From Lyophyllum atratum (lineage: Eukaryota > Basidiomycota > Agaricomycetes > Agaricales > Lyophyllaceae), in the NCBI GenBank assembly GCA_014905825.1, contig JACGCN010000012.1:1488001-1552000 (forward strand): 64,000 nucleotides of DNA, given 5' to 3'. Shown in pieces: positions 33,676 through 43,261 of the stretch (positions within the stretch are counted from its first letter, which is position 1; each line of letters opens with the position of its first letter). Position numbers and translations under genes: made by a program. Below the pieces are notes generated by a model. The model was not told the origin of the DNA. It saw nothing but the letters and a program-made list of their open reading frames with translations, and ran no database searches.

Positions 33676-34830
33676 GATTGCGCTCTTCCTGACGAATGGC
33701 GACATTCCGATAGAGATAAACGATGAGGATGCGGAGAAGCCGGTCGTCTGGCAGGTGCGTACCTAGATTATCTGACTTGTTATCCCTTCCCCCTCATTCG
33801 TAATAATCCTTCATGGTCAGGTGTTCAACATTGGTGGAGCTCGTGAGTAGTAGTGGCTCTTCGTCTCGTCACAAATTCTAATCATCGCGATCTCTAGAAC
33901 GGGAGTTCATGGTCGAGATTCCTGCCGTGTATGTCTGATCATTGCTGGGTGGTACCATCTCTGACGTGTTTACAGACCTGGTACAGGCGACGTCAAGCTT
34001 GGATTCGCAACCATAGACGAAAAGGAATCGGATGTCACGGTCGTACAGTGTCGAACGGCGGAGAGAGCACCTGTAAGCCTGGCGATATGGATCAGGTGTT
34101 TTGGGAAGCTCATTCGTGTCCAAGGCTCGTTTAATTGACGAGAATGCATGGGAACACGGAGATGACGACACCGATGCGGCGACACCGGTAAAAGTAGACC
34201 CAAAGGCACGGCCGAAGCTGACGGCGAGAAACACGAGTGGCTTCAAAACACGAATTGCCCTTGGTACGGCCCATTTCAATCGTCACTTGTCCCGGGACTC
34301 ATTGCCCCACTTCAGGAACATACCACGAGGAAGAGGAGAAGGTACGGCCCTTGCTTTTGGTCGAGCAGTTCCGGTACGTCTATCGCTTTCGATCTCTATA
34401 CGACAATACCTGACCTGCTCAAAGCGGGGACGAGGTCTACGTGGCCAAGGACGACCTCTACCTCCATGCCTTCCGAACGAATGGATACACTTGTCAGTTC
34501 TCCTTACATGCAAGGTTCCGTATACTTATATGATTTTGACCTATGCAGCCGGCCAGTATGGGAAAGCCATAGTCAAAGATGTCATCGGGGACAGGCTCAC
34601 CGAAAGTGGCGGGATCAGGCTTTCCAAGCTCAGCCCGGTGCGCATCTATTGCACAACTTTGAATGTATCCCGAAACTGACTTGATCTCATCAGCTCACGA
34701 GTTGGTATATCAAATCAGATAGTAGCGGACGACTAACGGTCAAGATCGGGCGCAATAGTCGCAAGGATGTCAAGGCGTACCGGCATGAATGTAAGATAGG
34801 CAAGGACGTAACTAAGCCCGTACTGGTATG
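33676..34830 (+). pseudogene. Probable decayed multi-exon gene of unknown family
   Basis: Exon-like blocks with consensus donors and acceptors follow the membrane protein gene: 33676-33753 (IALFLTNGDIPIEINDEDAE), about 33821-33842, then PAVPGTGDVKLGFATIDEKE, KARLIDENAWEHGDDDTDAA, DEVYVAKDDLYLHAFRTNGY and YGKAIVKDVIGDRLTESGG. The phases do not all agree: the block beginning DEVYVAKD near 34425 needs one extra base in its GGGG run, and no start codon with a first exon was found. It may be a frameshifted pseudogene or a gene whose introns I failed to resolve. Confidence 0.4.
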
Positions 34831-36186
34831 AGTTCGTATGGTTGGTTGGCTGAGGATTGTTGGACGAAGGGTCGCTCAAAGTGGTGGCTATCGGATATGA
34901 CTTTAACGAAGTAGCATTTGCATTGTTGTGATTTTTAACGACCCTTACGATCTCATGAATGATACCCTTTCTCTTCTTTCAAGCTTATCACCCGATACTC
35001 CCGGTAAATCGCGTAGCCAAGACCTTGTAGCTTTGAGCAGCTGAAATGTCCGCCAGTCGCCGTCGTAATCTCGAGTTCAAAAAGCCCATCCAACCGAAGC
35101 GTCCGATGCCGCAAAGCTCAGTACCAGTGTCATTACAGTACGGGTCCCGGCTTCGACCTTGTTTACACTGCGTACTCTTCCTCCTCCGGCTTCTACTCGT
35201 CGTGATATTTCCTTCAGTCGGAAAGTGCTACCCTCCCTCCAGCAGTGATCGCTCTCGGAGATACAACTTGTGCATTCTGAATGACTGATGCGACGATAGA
35301 ATCACAGTACCTTCGACACCGTCTTCAAAACACATCAAGGTCGCGTGTGATGAAGATTCCAGGTCGCCTGTGGAGAAGATCAACATTGAGTAGGAGAGTG
35401 GACGGCCGCGACTTGTAGAGTACATTACCATTCAAAGGAAGAATGGGAACTCCAATGACGACGCTATGGATCGTCCCTGACAAAGCTAAGATCCACTAAG
35501 CGCCGCAGACGCGAAGATAATACGAAGCATTCACAAGCACACACCGCAGAGGAATGCCTCGTCGGATCAGATGAATCGCCAAGCCGCCTCAGGTGCTTGC
35601 AGAAGATCAAGTACCAGATTCGAGGTTTCTCCTGGATAGCCCCATGGTTCGGCATCCGACGACTGGAAAGGCTCCACCGTTACCCCTCAGTTACTGTATC
35701 ACCCATGCGGCAACGACGCTGGAAGCAAAACGAAGAAGCACTGAAAGTATCTTAGGCAAAGAACGTTCGACAAAGAGCTTTGAAAACCAAGACCCACCCA
35801 TTTCGACTGCGTATCCAAACCTTCCTATGCGCTGAGTCAATCCATAAAGTGGCGATACCGCACTGCAGATAATCGCACGGTCCTCAAAAAGTAACGTCGG
35901 AAGTTCCAGTACAATTTGTTCGTTGAGAGGTCGACGACGTCGAAATGAAGTAAAAGCATATATTGATAGAGAGCTGCCATATTCGATAAAATCTCCCATT
36001 TCCCACAGTGTCGACGAGCGGGAGTGTTTCTTAGTCTATACGTAAATATCTGGGTAAAACAGTATGACGGGTTTTATGTACCTTCAGGCAGCCGATCTGG
36101 CGGAAATGATACAAATTTGGGGAGAGAATCCGTTCGTTCGCCATTCTCATCGAGCGATAACGGGTTTTCCGCCCCGCCTACATAGC
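34831..36186. other. Intergenic, nothing recognised
   Basis: Only short frames. The left edge of the gypsy-2 LTR lies somewhere near the end of this stretch, but its terminus cannot be fixed because the partner LTR is beyond the window. Confidence 0.45.
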
Positions 36187-36332
36187 TGTTCAGTGACGTA
36201 TCACCTTGTCATGAAATGCTAAGTCCCTTCCGAGTTCCGACCCCTCGCCTCCGTTTCCCCTCCGTTTCGCCCTTTCCTTTCCCCTTTCCGATCTCTCATT
36301 TCCTCGTCACAGACATCTCATATATCTCATAT

Positions 36333-36444
36333 TTCACTCAAACTTACTTACTCAAACCTACTCACTCAAACTTCCTCACTCGAACTTACTTACTCGAACC
36401 TACTCACTCGAACCCACTCACTCGAACTGTACTTACTCAAACTT
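36333..36444 (+). repeat. Degenerate (ACTCRAACYTACTT)n minisatellite in the gypsy-2 LTR
   Basis: About eight imperfect 12-14-bp units (ACTCAAACTTACTT, ACTCGAACCTACTC and similar) run directly up to the TATA box at 36448. Position in U3 suggests an enhancer-like array; this is inferred. Confidence 0.8.
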
Positions 36445-36447
36445 ACC

Positions 36448-36454
36448 TATAAAA
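36448..36454 (+). promoter_or_regulatory. TATA box of gypsy-2
   Basis: TATAAAA lies 33 bp before 36481, the predicted RNA start. It is the core promoter of the LTR. Confidence 0.65.
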
Positions 36455-36480
36455 GCCTCGTAGATTACCTTGTATCCGGT

Positions 36481-36490
36481 ATCGAGTCAA
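36481..36490 (+). promoter_or_regulatory. Predicted RNA 5' end, complementary to the gypsy-2 primer site
   Basis: ATCGAGTCAA is the exact reverse complement of 36580-36589 (TTGACTCGAT). It lies at the TATA-to-start distance. This is the arrangement known for Tf1-type self-primed retrotransposons, where the first bases of the RNA fold back on the primer-binding site. Confidence 0.6.
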
Positions 36491-36579
36491 CACAGTGTTT
36501 TCACCCAGTTATCTCTTTCAGCCAAGTCGCTCTCGTCATCTTTATCTTATCATTGTTATATCATTCGGTTCTAACAAGT

Positions 36580-36589
36580 TTGACTCGAT
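36580..36589 (+). other. Self-primer-binding site of gypsy-2
   Basis: TTGACTCGAT lies 3 nt after a CA (36575-36576) that plausibly ends the LTR. It lacks the usual TGG that would match a tRNA CCA end, and pairs perfectly over 10 nt with 36481-36490. Confidence 0.6.
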
Positions 36590-36599
36590 CCTAAACACC

Positions 36600-36651
36600 A
36601 TGAACAATCCATCGGGAACCTCTGTCAATCTCAGCTATACCTGGCCCGACG
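36600..36651 (+). pseudogene. gypsy-2 gag, first 17 codons before the copia insertion
   Basis: Starts at the ATG at 36600 (MNNPSGTSVNLSYTWPD). It is interrupted by the copia element right after the duplicated target CGACG (36647-36651). The frame resumes at 52527. Confidence 0.85.
36647..36651. repeat. copia target-site duplication, left copy (CGACG)
   Basis: Identical to 52522-52526 directly after the 3' LTR. Confidence 0.92.
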
Positions 36652-36936
36652 TGTTGCTGGTGTTCTTGGGAGTGCCATAGACGCCTCCCAGAGTTCGGAT
36701 ATACCTACACACGTGACCACGTAGTCTAATCTTTTTTCATCGGGGCCTCGTAGTCTTCAGCTAACTACCTACTGAATACTACGGACCCCAGGTATGTACA
36801 CTTCGTGTACTTTCTAGCTAACTACCTACTGAATACTACGGACCCCAGTCCACTTTGTATTTATTCATTTCAGCTCGACGTCTTTATCAGATCCGTCTCG
36901 GTCTCAGTCTGCCGCTGCGCGTAACCTCCTTCAACA
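36652..36936 (+). repeat. copia 5' LTR (285 bp)
   Basis: Starts TGTTGCTGG and ends CCTTCAACA. It contains two identical 33-bp direct repeats (36760-36792 and 36817-36849) separated by a hairpin GTACAC-TTC-GTGTAC. At least two bases differ from the 3' LTR. Confidence 0.95.
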
Positions 36937-36954
36937 GGTTATGGGCCCCGCGCC
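36937..36954 (+). other. copia primer-binding site, complementary to the initiator tRNA-Met anticodon arm
   Basis: GGTTATGGGCCCCGCGCC directly abuts the LTR. Its complement contains GGGCCCATAACC, the highly conserved anticodon stem-loop of eukaryotic initiator tRNA-Met (CAT anticodon). There is no TGG for a CCA end. It matches the half-tRNA priming known for Drosophila copia. Confidence 0.75.
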
Positions 36955-37060
36955 CTAGACACATACCGAAGATCTATTACCGCTCCGTTATCTCAACGTC
37001 GCAGCATCATCTCGAAAATCCGCTGCACCTACCATCCCGGCTTCCATTCCCACACCTGTC

Positions 37061-39545
37061 ATGTCAGACGACACCTATTCCCGGTCACCGCTCGCGAAGC
37101 TTGGGAAGATCAAGTACCCCGAATGGGAGAAATCCCTGTTCGGGCGCCTTATGTCCATTGGAGCAGCCCGAATCGCAACCGGCGAAGAGACGGCACCCAT
37201 GGCGTCACCAGGAGACACCGCCGCAACTGCCGCGCTCCAAGCCTTCAATCTTCGAAGCGACCGTGCCGCCGGCGAGATATACCAATGGCTCGACGAGGGG
37301 AACAAGATTCATGTCGACGCCATCCGCATGAACCCTGCCGAAATGTGGGCGAAGCTCAAACTCGTCCACAGCAAGTCTGCCCCCAACGCCCGTTTCAACT
37401 CCCTCAGCGACCTCTTCAGCATTCGCAAAAAGGACGAGGAGTCCCTCACCGAGCTCGCCACCCGAGTCGAAGGCGCCATGCAGCGCGTCAAGGCGCTCCG
37501 CCCTGTCGTCACTATGCCGACCATTACGCTCTCCAGTTCAGGAGCCTATACCCTCGAGACCCTCGACGAGGAGCTCACTATCATGGCCATGATTCGTGCG
37601 CTACCTCGTGACGAATACACGGCATTCATCTCTTCCCTCCTCCTCCTCACCGACCTCACTAAGGACGCCGTTCTGGAAGCATTCCGCACGGAGGAGGTCC
37701 AACGTCGGGGAGCGGAGGAAGAAGCGGAGGCCGCTGCCGTTGCCATCGCCGCCGCCGCCGCCCGCGCCTTGAAGTGCTACCTCTGTGGAGGGGAACATGT
37801 CGTTCTCGAATGCCCAAAGCTCGAGTCAGCACGCACACATGTGAACAAGGATTCCAGGACTGATGGCGGTGGGAAGTCGAAGAAGGGTCGGGGCGGACGC
37901 AGAGGCGCCAACGCCGCTAAGGCTGAGACGAAGGCGGAGGAAGGATGCGATGGGCCAGCTGTCAAGGCCGACGCCGCCGTTTGTCGATCCTCCTCTTCCA
38001 CTACCTCGTCGCCCACTGACGTTAACTGGAACGCAGACTCTGGGGCCACTGCGCATATGACACCTCATCGCGAATGGTTCACTAGCGACTTCAAACCTTG
38101 GAGAGTCGCGGTCCATCTCGCTGACAACAACATCATCTACTCCGCTGGTAAAGGCTCCGTTCGCTTTCAGCCAAAGGGGAGAGGGAAGGATGGGGAACGT
38201 CTGAGGGAGGTCATAATCTCGGATGTCCTTTTCGTACCCGCCCTATCGAACAATTTATTCTCTGTTCTCACTTGCACTGTCCTGCGTGGTTTCGTCGCCA
38301 CCTTCCGAGGTCACAAGGTCTTCTTCAACCTCAACAATGCCCTTGTATTCACAGCCACCGTCGACTCCACCCTCACTGCGTATCTCGACGGAAAGACCAT
38401 TACATCGTCTCAACCACTGTCGCCATCACCCCCTCCTTCTGCATCAGTACACTCTGCAGCTCGCGCCGTCACTGTTGACCGTGAGCTTCTTCACAGACGG
38501 ATGTGTCACCTCGGACGTGATCGCGTTGACCAGCTTATCAGCGAGGGGCTCACCGCCGACCTGAAGCTCACGTCTTCGTCACGCATGCCAAAGATATGCG
38601 AGTCATGCATCCATGGCAAGCAGCACCGCCTACCGTTCCCCCAAACGGCAGAGCGTGCAGACGGGGTTCTTGATCGCATTTTCAGTGATGTCCATGGTCC
38701 CATGCCCGTCGCAGGCCACGGCACTGGGCGAAAATACTGGGTGACGTTCACAGATGATAAATCTCGCTGGATGGAGGCGTATGAAATGCTGAAAAAGGGT
38801 GACCTTTTTGAAGCTTTCAAGCTCTTCAAGGCGCTCGTTGAGCACCAGACTGGTCGGAAGATTAGGTGCTTCCACAATGACGAAGGTGGCGAGTACATTG
38901 CGAGCAAGTTGATTCAGCTCTGCAAGGAGGAAGGCATTCGTGTTGAGTTTACAACTCGCGCAACACCACAGCAGAACGGCGTTGCAGAACGCATGAACCG
39001 CTCCATTTCCGAGGCTATCACCTCGATGATCCATGAAGCTAAGCTTCCTCCCAGTTTCTGGAACCATGCCCTCAACTGTTTCCGCCACGTCCACAACCGT
39101 TCGCCCACATCTGCGCTGCCGAAGGATACGACTCCTTACGAGGTGTATAAACGCCGCAAACCAAAAATCGGTCACCTCCGTGTCTTTGGCTGCCGTGCGT
39201 ACGTGCTGATAGGCCGTGACAAGCGCAAGAGTCTAGAGGGGCATACTCTAAATGGGATCTTCATTGGATATCCTGATAATCATGCTGGGTGGAAGGTCTA
39301 CGTTCCCAGCACCAAGAAGATCATCATCTCGCGCGACGTCATCTTCGATGAATCTAGCTTCCCTGGCCTATCCCTTTCCTTGCCATCTGTGCCGCCGAAC
39401 CCGAGCGAATTTGTTGATTCCGACGATTTTGAGCCGTTCGACTCCGACGATTTGTTCCCTCTGCCTCCTCCACTCACGAAAGTCGTTTCCGAAACTCATG
39501 ATGACGAGGACCCTCCAGGAGTGGTGGGAGAGGAGCCAGAAGCGG
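37061..39545 (+). pseudogene. copia gag-protease-integrase part of the polyprotein, truncated by the gypsy-1 insertion
   Basis: ATG at 37061; 828 codons remain before the insertion. Order of domains: a UBN2/copia-type gag region (PEWEKSLFGRLMSIG, EMWAKLKLVHSKS, MIRALPRDEY), a CCHC knuckle (CYLCGGEHVVLEC, near 37776-37814), aspartic protease active site NADSGATAHM (near 38030), the integrase HHCC zinc domain (HRRMCHLGRD.. CESCIHGKQH), and the DDE core (SDVHGPM, CFHNDEGGEYI, TPQQNGVAERMNRS). The last codons before 39546 are copia; after that the reading continues only a few residues into the gypsy-1 LTR before a stop. The frame itself up to the insertion is free of stops. Confidence 0.93.
39542..39545. 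repeat. gypsy-1 target-site duplication, left copy (GCGG)
   Basis: Matches 50179-50182 after the right LTR. Confidence 0.85.
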
Positions 39546-40493
39546 TGATGAAGCCCCGTATGGCCTGACCACTGGAACCCTGCATTTGCGCATTTCTACA
39601 AGCTTCCCGACACCTTCGGAATGTTGCACCTCGGCATGGACGTTCCCGACTTTCCGAGGATTACTTTCCGAGGCTCGCCAACTTCGACTTGTTCACAGAA
39701 TTCCATACTAGTCGGCACGTGACCTAGCGCCTCGGCCCGACGATATTCGGGTCCGACTCACCGACATTTCCAAATCAATCAACTACCCGAACGCGTGCCC
39801 GCCTCATGGTATACTTCCACATTGCTCGTTTGATGATTTATTGTAAATCCCGCATCGTGTTCTCGCTTTGCTATCCTCATGTTTGCTCACCCGACTTTCC
39901 ACCAATCATATGCCAGTTATATTCTTTGCTACACATGGTTTCCTTGATCTCCTTTTCGCATCTTTCCGCACCTTTTACCTATAAAAACCCTACTATGTCT
40001 CCGGTAGATACAAGCGATTTACCACCAATAAATCCCACTTCACACTTCAGATCTCATTTCTCTTGTCGCCCTCGTACTCTCTCAGTCGTCGTCAAAGCAA
40101 ACTTTGCCTTCATCGAAGTTCGTGCTCGTTGCCGAAGTTCTATACCGCGTCTTCGCATACCGAAGTTCTCGGTACTCGTCGTAATCGTCTTACCACCTAC
40201 ATTGCCACGGACATTTGGTTCGTAAAGTCATTAGCGTTACTTTGTTCTAACGCTCCACTCTATCCAACTCTTGCCAAGTCTTAGTTCAACTTTGACTTCG
40301 TTCTCCCACTCTCCGATCCTCGGTACCATATCTCGGCGCCTCGGAACCTCTTTCCTTACCGCGGGATCTTGGTCTACCTCTCGGAATCACTTCCTACTTC
40401 GTGCTCGGGAACTTCTCTGACTTCTAGCACTTTTGTTTTTGTGTTGGTTTTGGTTTGTGTCATTACGCATCCACGGACCTTCATAGATCATCA
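39546..40493 (+). repeat. gypsy-1 5' LTR (948 bp)
   Basis: Offset by exactly 9685 bp from the 3' LTR. It contains a TATA box (TATAAAAA, 39980-39987). The only difference seen from the 3' LTR is G/A near 40459 (GTGTCATT versus GTATCATT). Confidence 0.96.
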
Positions 40494-40496
40494 TTT

Positions 40497-40512
40497 TGGA
40501 GCCCACCGCGAG
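40497..40512 (+). other. gypsy-1 primer-binding site
   Basis: TGGAGCCCACCGCGAG starts 3 nt after the LTR and begins with TGG, the complement of a tRNA CCA end. It implies a tRNA 3' end CTCGCGGTGGGCT-CCA. The tRNA was not identified; a U discriminator hints at tRNA-Cys. Confidence 0.65.
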
Positions 40513-40912
40513 GGGTTTGAGAAGTCGCCTCCGGGTACAATTTTCCAGAATTCGTCGACTACGTCCAGCCAAGGGCAATCCAAACCGCCCCGAACCTAAA
40601 CCCGCTTCCGTTTCCCTTTCCCCATCCCTTCCTCCGTCCCGACCCTCTAGTCCTACCATCAAGGAAGAATCACCTTCCCCTACCCACCTCGCATTTTCGC
40701 CGAGCGCTTCTGCCACCGCCGAAAGCCAATTCTCTACTCCAAAACCCGAACCCTTCGACCACGGTATCCGTTTCCGAACTCCTTCCCCTTCCTCGCTACC
40801 TTCCTTAAACGTTTCTTTTGCCACTCCCGCTTTCAAACATCTCCGAGATCAGTCGCTGTCTTCCGGTTCCACCACTCCTACTCCCAGATCCCCATCACCA
40901 CCTCCATCTCCA

Positions 40913-43261
40913 ATGGCCGCACCGCTACCTCGCATGCCGGCTCGAGGAGCTCCAACTGCTCCCGTATTTTCCCAAAATGGTCCCGAGTTAAATCGGTTCT
41001 TTGACGACTTGGAAGCGTTACTACAGGAATCCGGTATCACTGATGGTGAAAACCAGAAGACCTATGCATGCCGATACGTTGATATGGACACTTATACATT
41101 ATGGACGAATTTGACCGAGTACCCAGCACCTACCACCTACGCCGAATGGAAGAAAGCGGTATTAGCTCTCTATCCCGGGACTTCACAAGACAGACGTTAT
41201 TCCATGCACGACCTGGATCTTCTAACCGGGGAACGGAACCGCGCCGGAATCTATTCCCTTGAGGACTTGGCATCTTACTATCGCTCCTTCCTATCCATTT
41301 CCGTCTTCCTTATCAGCAGAAATCGTCTTACCGATCGGGAGCGCGATCACCAATTCAAGAGAGGATTCCGAGATGAGTTTTGGGCCCGGATCGCTCATCG
41401 TCTGGAGATTGTTCAACCGAACCATGATTTGGAGACTCCTTATTCCATGGACACTATCAAAACCGCTGCCGAATACATTCTTAAAGGTCCTGGAATGCTT
41501 CCTCCTGTTACCGTCATACCGCAGAACACTTCCCCGGGAGCAGCAAACACCTATATCCCCCCTTATCTTCCACCAACTCTTCCCCCCGCCGTCATCCAGA
41601 ATCCTCCGGTCAGCGTCAAAACCGAGGATCTTTCCTACCTCATTCAGAAGCTGGCCGAGACCATTGATCGCCTCGGAAACCAGTCTAACGGTAACGCCGG
41701 CAACACGGGTCGTACCCTTCGTCCTGGTGATTGCACAATGTGTGGTCAACCCGGGCATTTCATCAACGAGTGTCCCGAGGTCGAAGCATATACTCAGCAG
41801 GGCAAGTGCCGCAGGAATGCCGAGGGTCGAGTCGTTCTCCCTTCCGGCGCTTATATTCCGAGGGCTATTCGTGGTCGCAATCTAAAGGAACGGTTCGATG
41901 AGTACCATCGGCAGAACCCTGGTAACCTCGCAGCTGGCCTGCTTACCGCCAACGCCAACCCGGTGGGTCAGATGATGTTGGAAATCAAGCATCTCAGTAC
42001 GGTTTCCACGGACGAACTGACTCGGGAACAGCGCATCGAGGCCTTAGAGCGCGAGCTCTTGACACTCCGTACTTCTAGTAGGGGAAAGCAAGTCTTTGAC
42101 GGTGTTGAAATTCTTCGACGTAAACCCGTTACTAGACAAGCTGCTGTCAATCCCGCCGTCTCCGATGCCGAACCCTCGACGAAGTCCGGACCCTCTGGTA
42201 CCAAATCTGGTGATGCCTCTGATGCTGAGACCCGCCAGTCGAAAGACAAAGGCAAAGGTAAAAAGGTTGACTTCGCAGAACCAGAACGTTCTAAGACGCC
42301 GACGCCTCCCGAATCGAATCCCGCAGCATCCGAACCCTCGGCTTCCACTACCGCACATATTCCATCCAAAGCCCCTGTCCATCCCTTCTCCGGGATTCCC
42401 GACAATCGTTATGTCCCCCCTACCTCGCGCAATCTCGGAGCCGTCGACAAAAACAACCCGGCTTATCGTACCTACGCTCCCATTGTCGACCCTACTAAAT
42501 CTGGCGATCTCTTCAACCGTTGCTTGGGTTCTCAGGTCACTGTCTCGGTAGAGGAGCTTTGCAGTGTCGCACCTGAAATCAGAGGGAAATTCCGCGAAGC
42601 AGTTACGCCTAAACGCCTTACCACTAGCGCTATGGCCTCCGTCATCGAAGAGGTAGACAACACTTCTAACGCCGATGTCATGGAAGCGCTGCCCTTTTGT
42701 TCCGCACCACCTCAGACTTCGGCAATCGTCATCTCGGACCCTTACGAAACGTACCTCAACGCCCTAGAGCCCGGAGACTATGCCGAACGACTCATTGTCG
42801 CAAAGGAATCACATTCCCTCCGTTCGATCCACATGCTAATCGACAATCAGCGGGAAGTTGAGTGCATTGTCGACTCCGGTTGCCAGATCATAGCGATGTC
42901 GGAAGAAGTGTGTCACGACTTCGGAATCAAGTACGATCCCACCATCATTCTCAACATGCAGTCCGCCAACGGAACCATCGACAAATCTCTCGGTCTTGCT
43001 CGGAACGTCCCTTGCGCTTTGGGTACAGTCACCCTTTACCTCCAGATACACGTCATTCGGAACCCTGCGTACGACATTCTTCTCGGCAGACCCTTCGACG
43101 TCGTTACCCGCAGTACCGTCAAAACGCTCTCAGACGACGACACCATCATTACCATTACAGATCCCAACACCGACACGGTGGTCTCGATACCGACATTCCC
43201 CCGAGGCCGTCGTCGCAGAACCACAGCCACTCAAAGTTTTCGCTTACCATCGAGGATGTGA
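40913..43261 (+). CDS. gypsy-1 Gag-protease
   Basis: The open frame starts near 40496, but its first ATG is at 40913, giving 782 residues. The N terminus upstream of and around this ATG is Pro/Ser-rich. A capsid-like region follows (NGPELNRFFDDLEALLQESG, WKKAVLALYPGTSQDRRY). The zinc knuckle CTMCGQPGHFINEC lies at about 41732-41773. A Glu/Lys/Pro-rich linker leads to a retroviral-type aspartic protease with catalytic motif IVDSGCQI near 42866-42889 and LLGRPFDV downstream. Gag packages the RNA; the protease matures the particle. The frame ends at 43261 and overlaps pol by about 400 nt in the -1 frame, so Gag-Pol needs a -1 shift or equivalent. Confidence 0.9.
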   Translation: MAAPLPRMPARGAPTAPVFSQNGPELNRFFDDLEALLQESGITDGENQKTYACRYVDMDTYTLWTNLTEYPAPTTYAEWKKAVLALYPGTSQDRRYSMHDLDLLTGERNRAGIYSLEDLASYYRSFLSISVFLISRNRLTDRERDHQFKRGFRDEFWARIAHRLEIVQPNHDLETPYSMDTIKTAAEYILKGPGMLPPVTVIPQNTSPGAANTYIPPYLPPTLPPAVIQNPPVSVKTEDLSYLIQKLAETIDRLGNQSNGNAGNTGRTLRPGDCTMCGQPGHFINECPEVEAYTQQGKCRRNAEGRVVLPSGAYIPRAIRGRNLKERFDEYHRQNPGNLAAGLLTANANPVGQMMLEIKHLSTVSTDELTREQRIEALERELLTLRTSSRGKQVFDGVEILRRKPVTRQAAVNPAVSDAEPSTKSGPSGTKSGDASDAETRQSKDKGKGKKVDFAEPERSKTPTPPESNPAASEPSASTTAHIPSKAPVHPFSGIPDNRYVPPTSRNLGAVDKNNPAYRTYAPIVDPTKSGDLFNRCLGSQVTVSVEELCSVAPEIRGKFREAVTPKRLTTSAMASVIEEVDNTSNADVMEALPFCSAPPQTSAIVISDPYETYLNALEPGDYAERLIVAKESHSLRSIHMLIDNQREVECIVDSGCQIIAMSEEVCHDFGIKYDPTIILNMQSANGTIDKSLGLARNVPCALGTVTLYLQIHVIRNPAYDILLGRPFDVVTRSTVKTLSDDDTIITITDPNTDTVVSIPTFPRGRRRRTTATQSFRLPSRM

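Noticed and set aside
36187..36576. Exact limits for the gypsy-2 5' LTR
   Set aside because: Several TGT starts are possible and the second LTR is outside the window, so only the 3' end (CA at 36575-36576) is suggested.
40369..40599. Protein frames inside the gypsy-1 LTRs (repeated at 50054-50458, 39806 and 49491)
   Set aside because: They are identical in both copies only because the LTRs are identical; no domain or expression logic.
40496..40912. gypsy-1 gag starting at the first codon of the open frame
   Set aside because: The first codon is TTG inside the primer-binding region; the first ATG in frame is 40913. The upstream open frame is probably leader.
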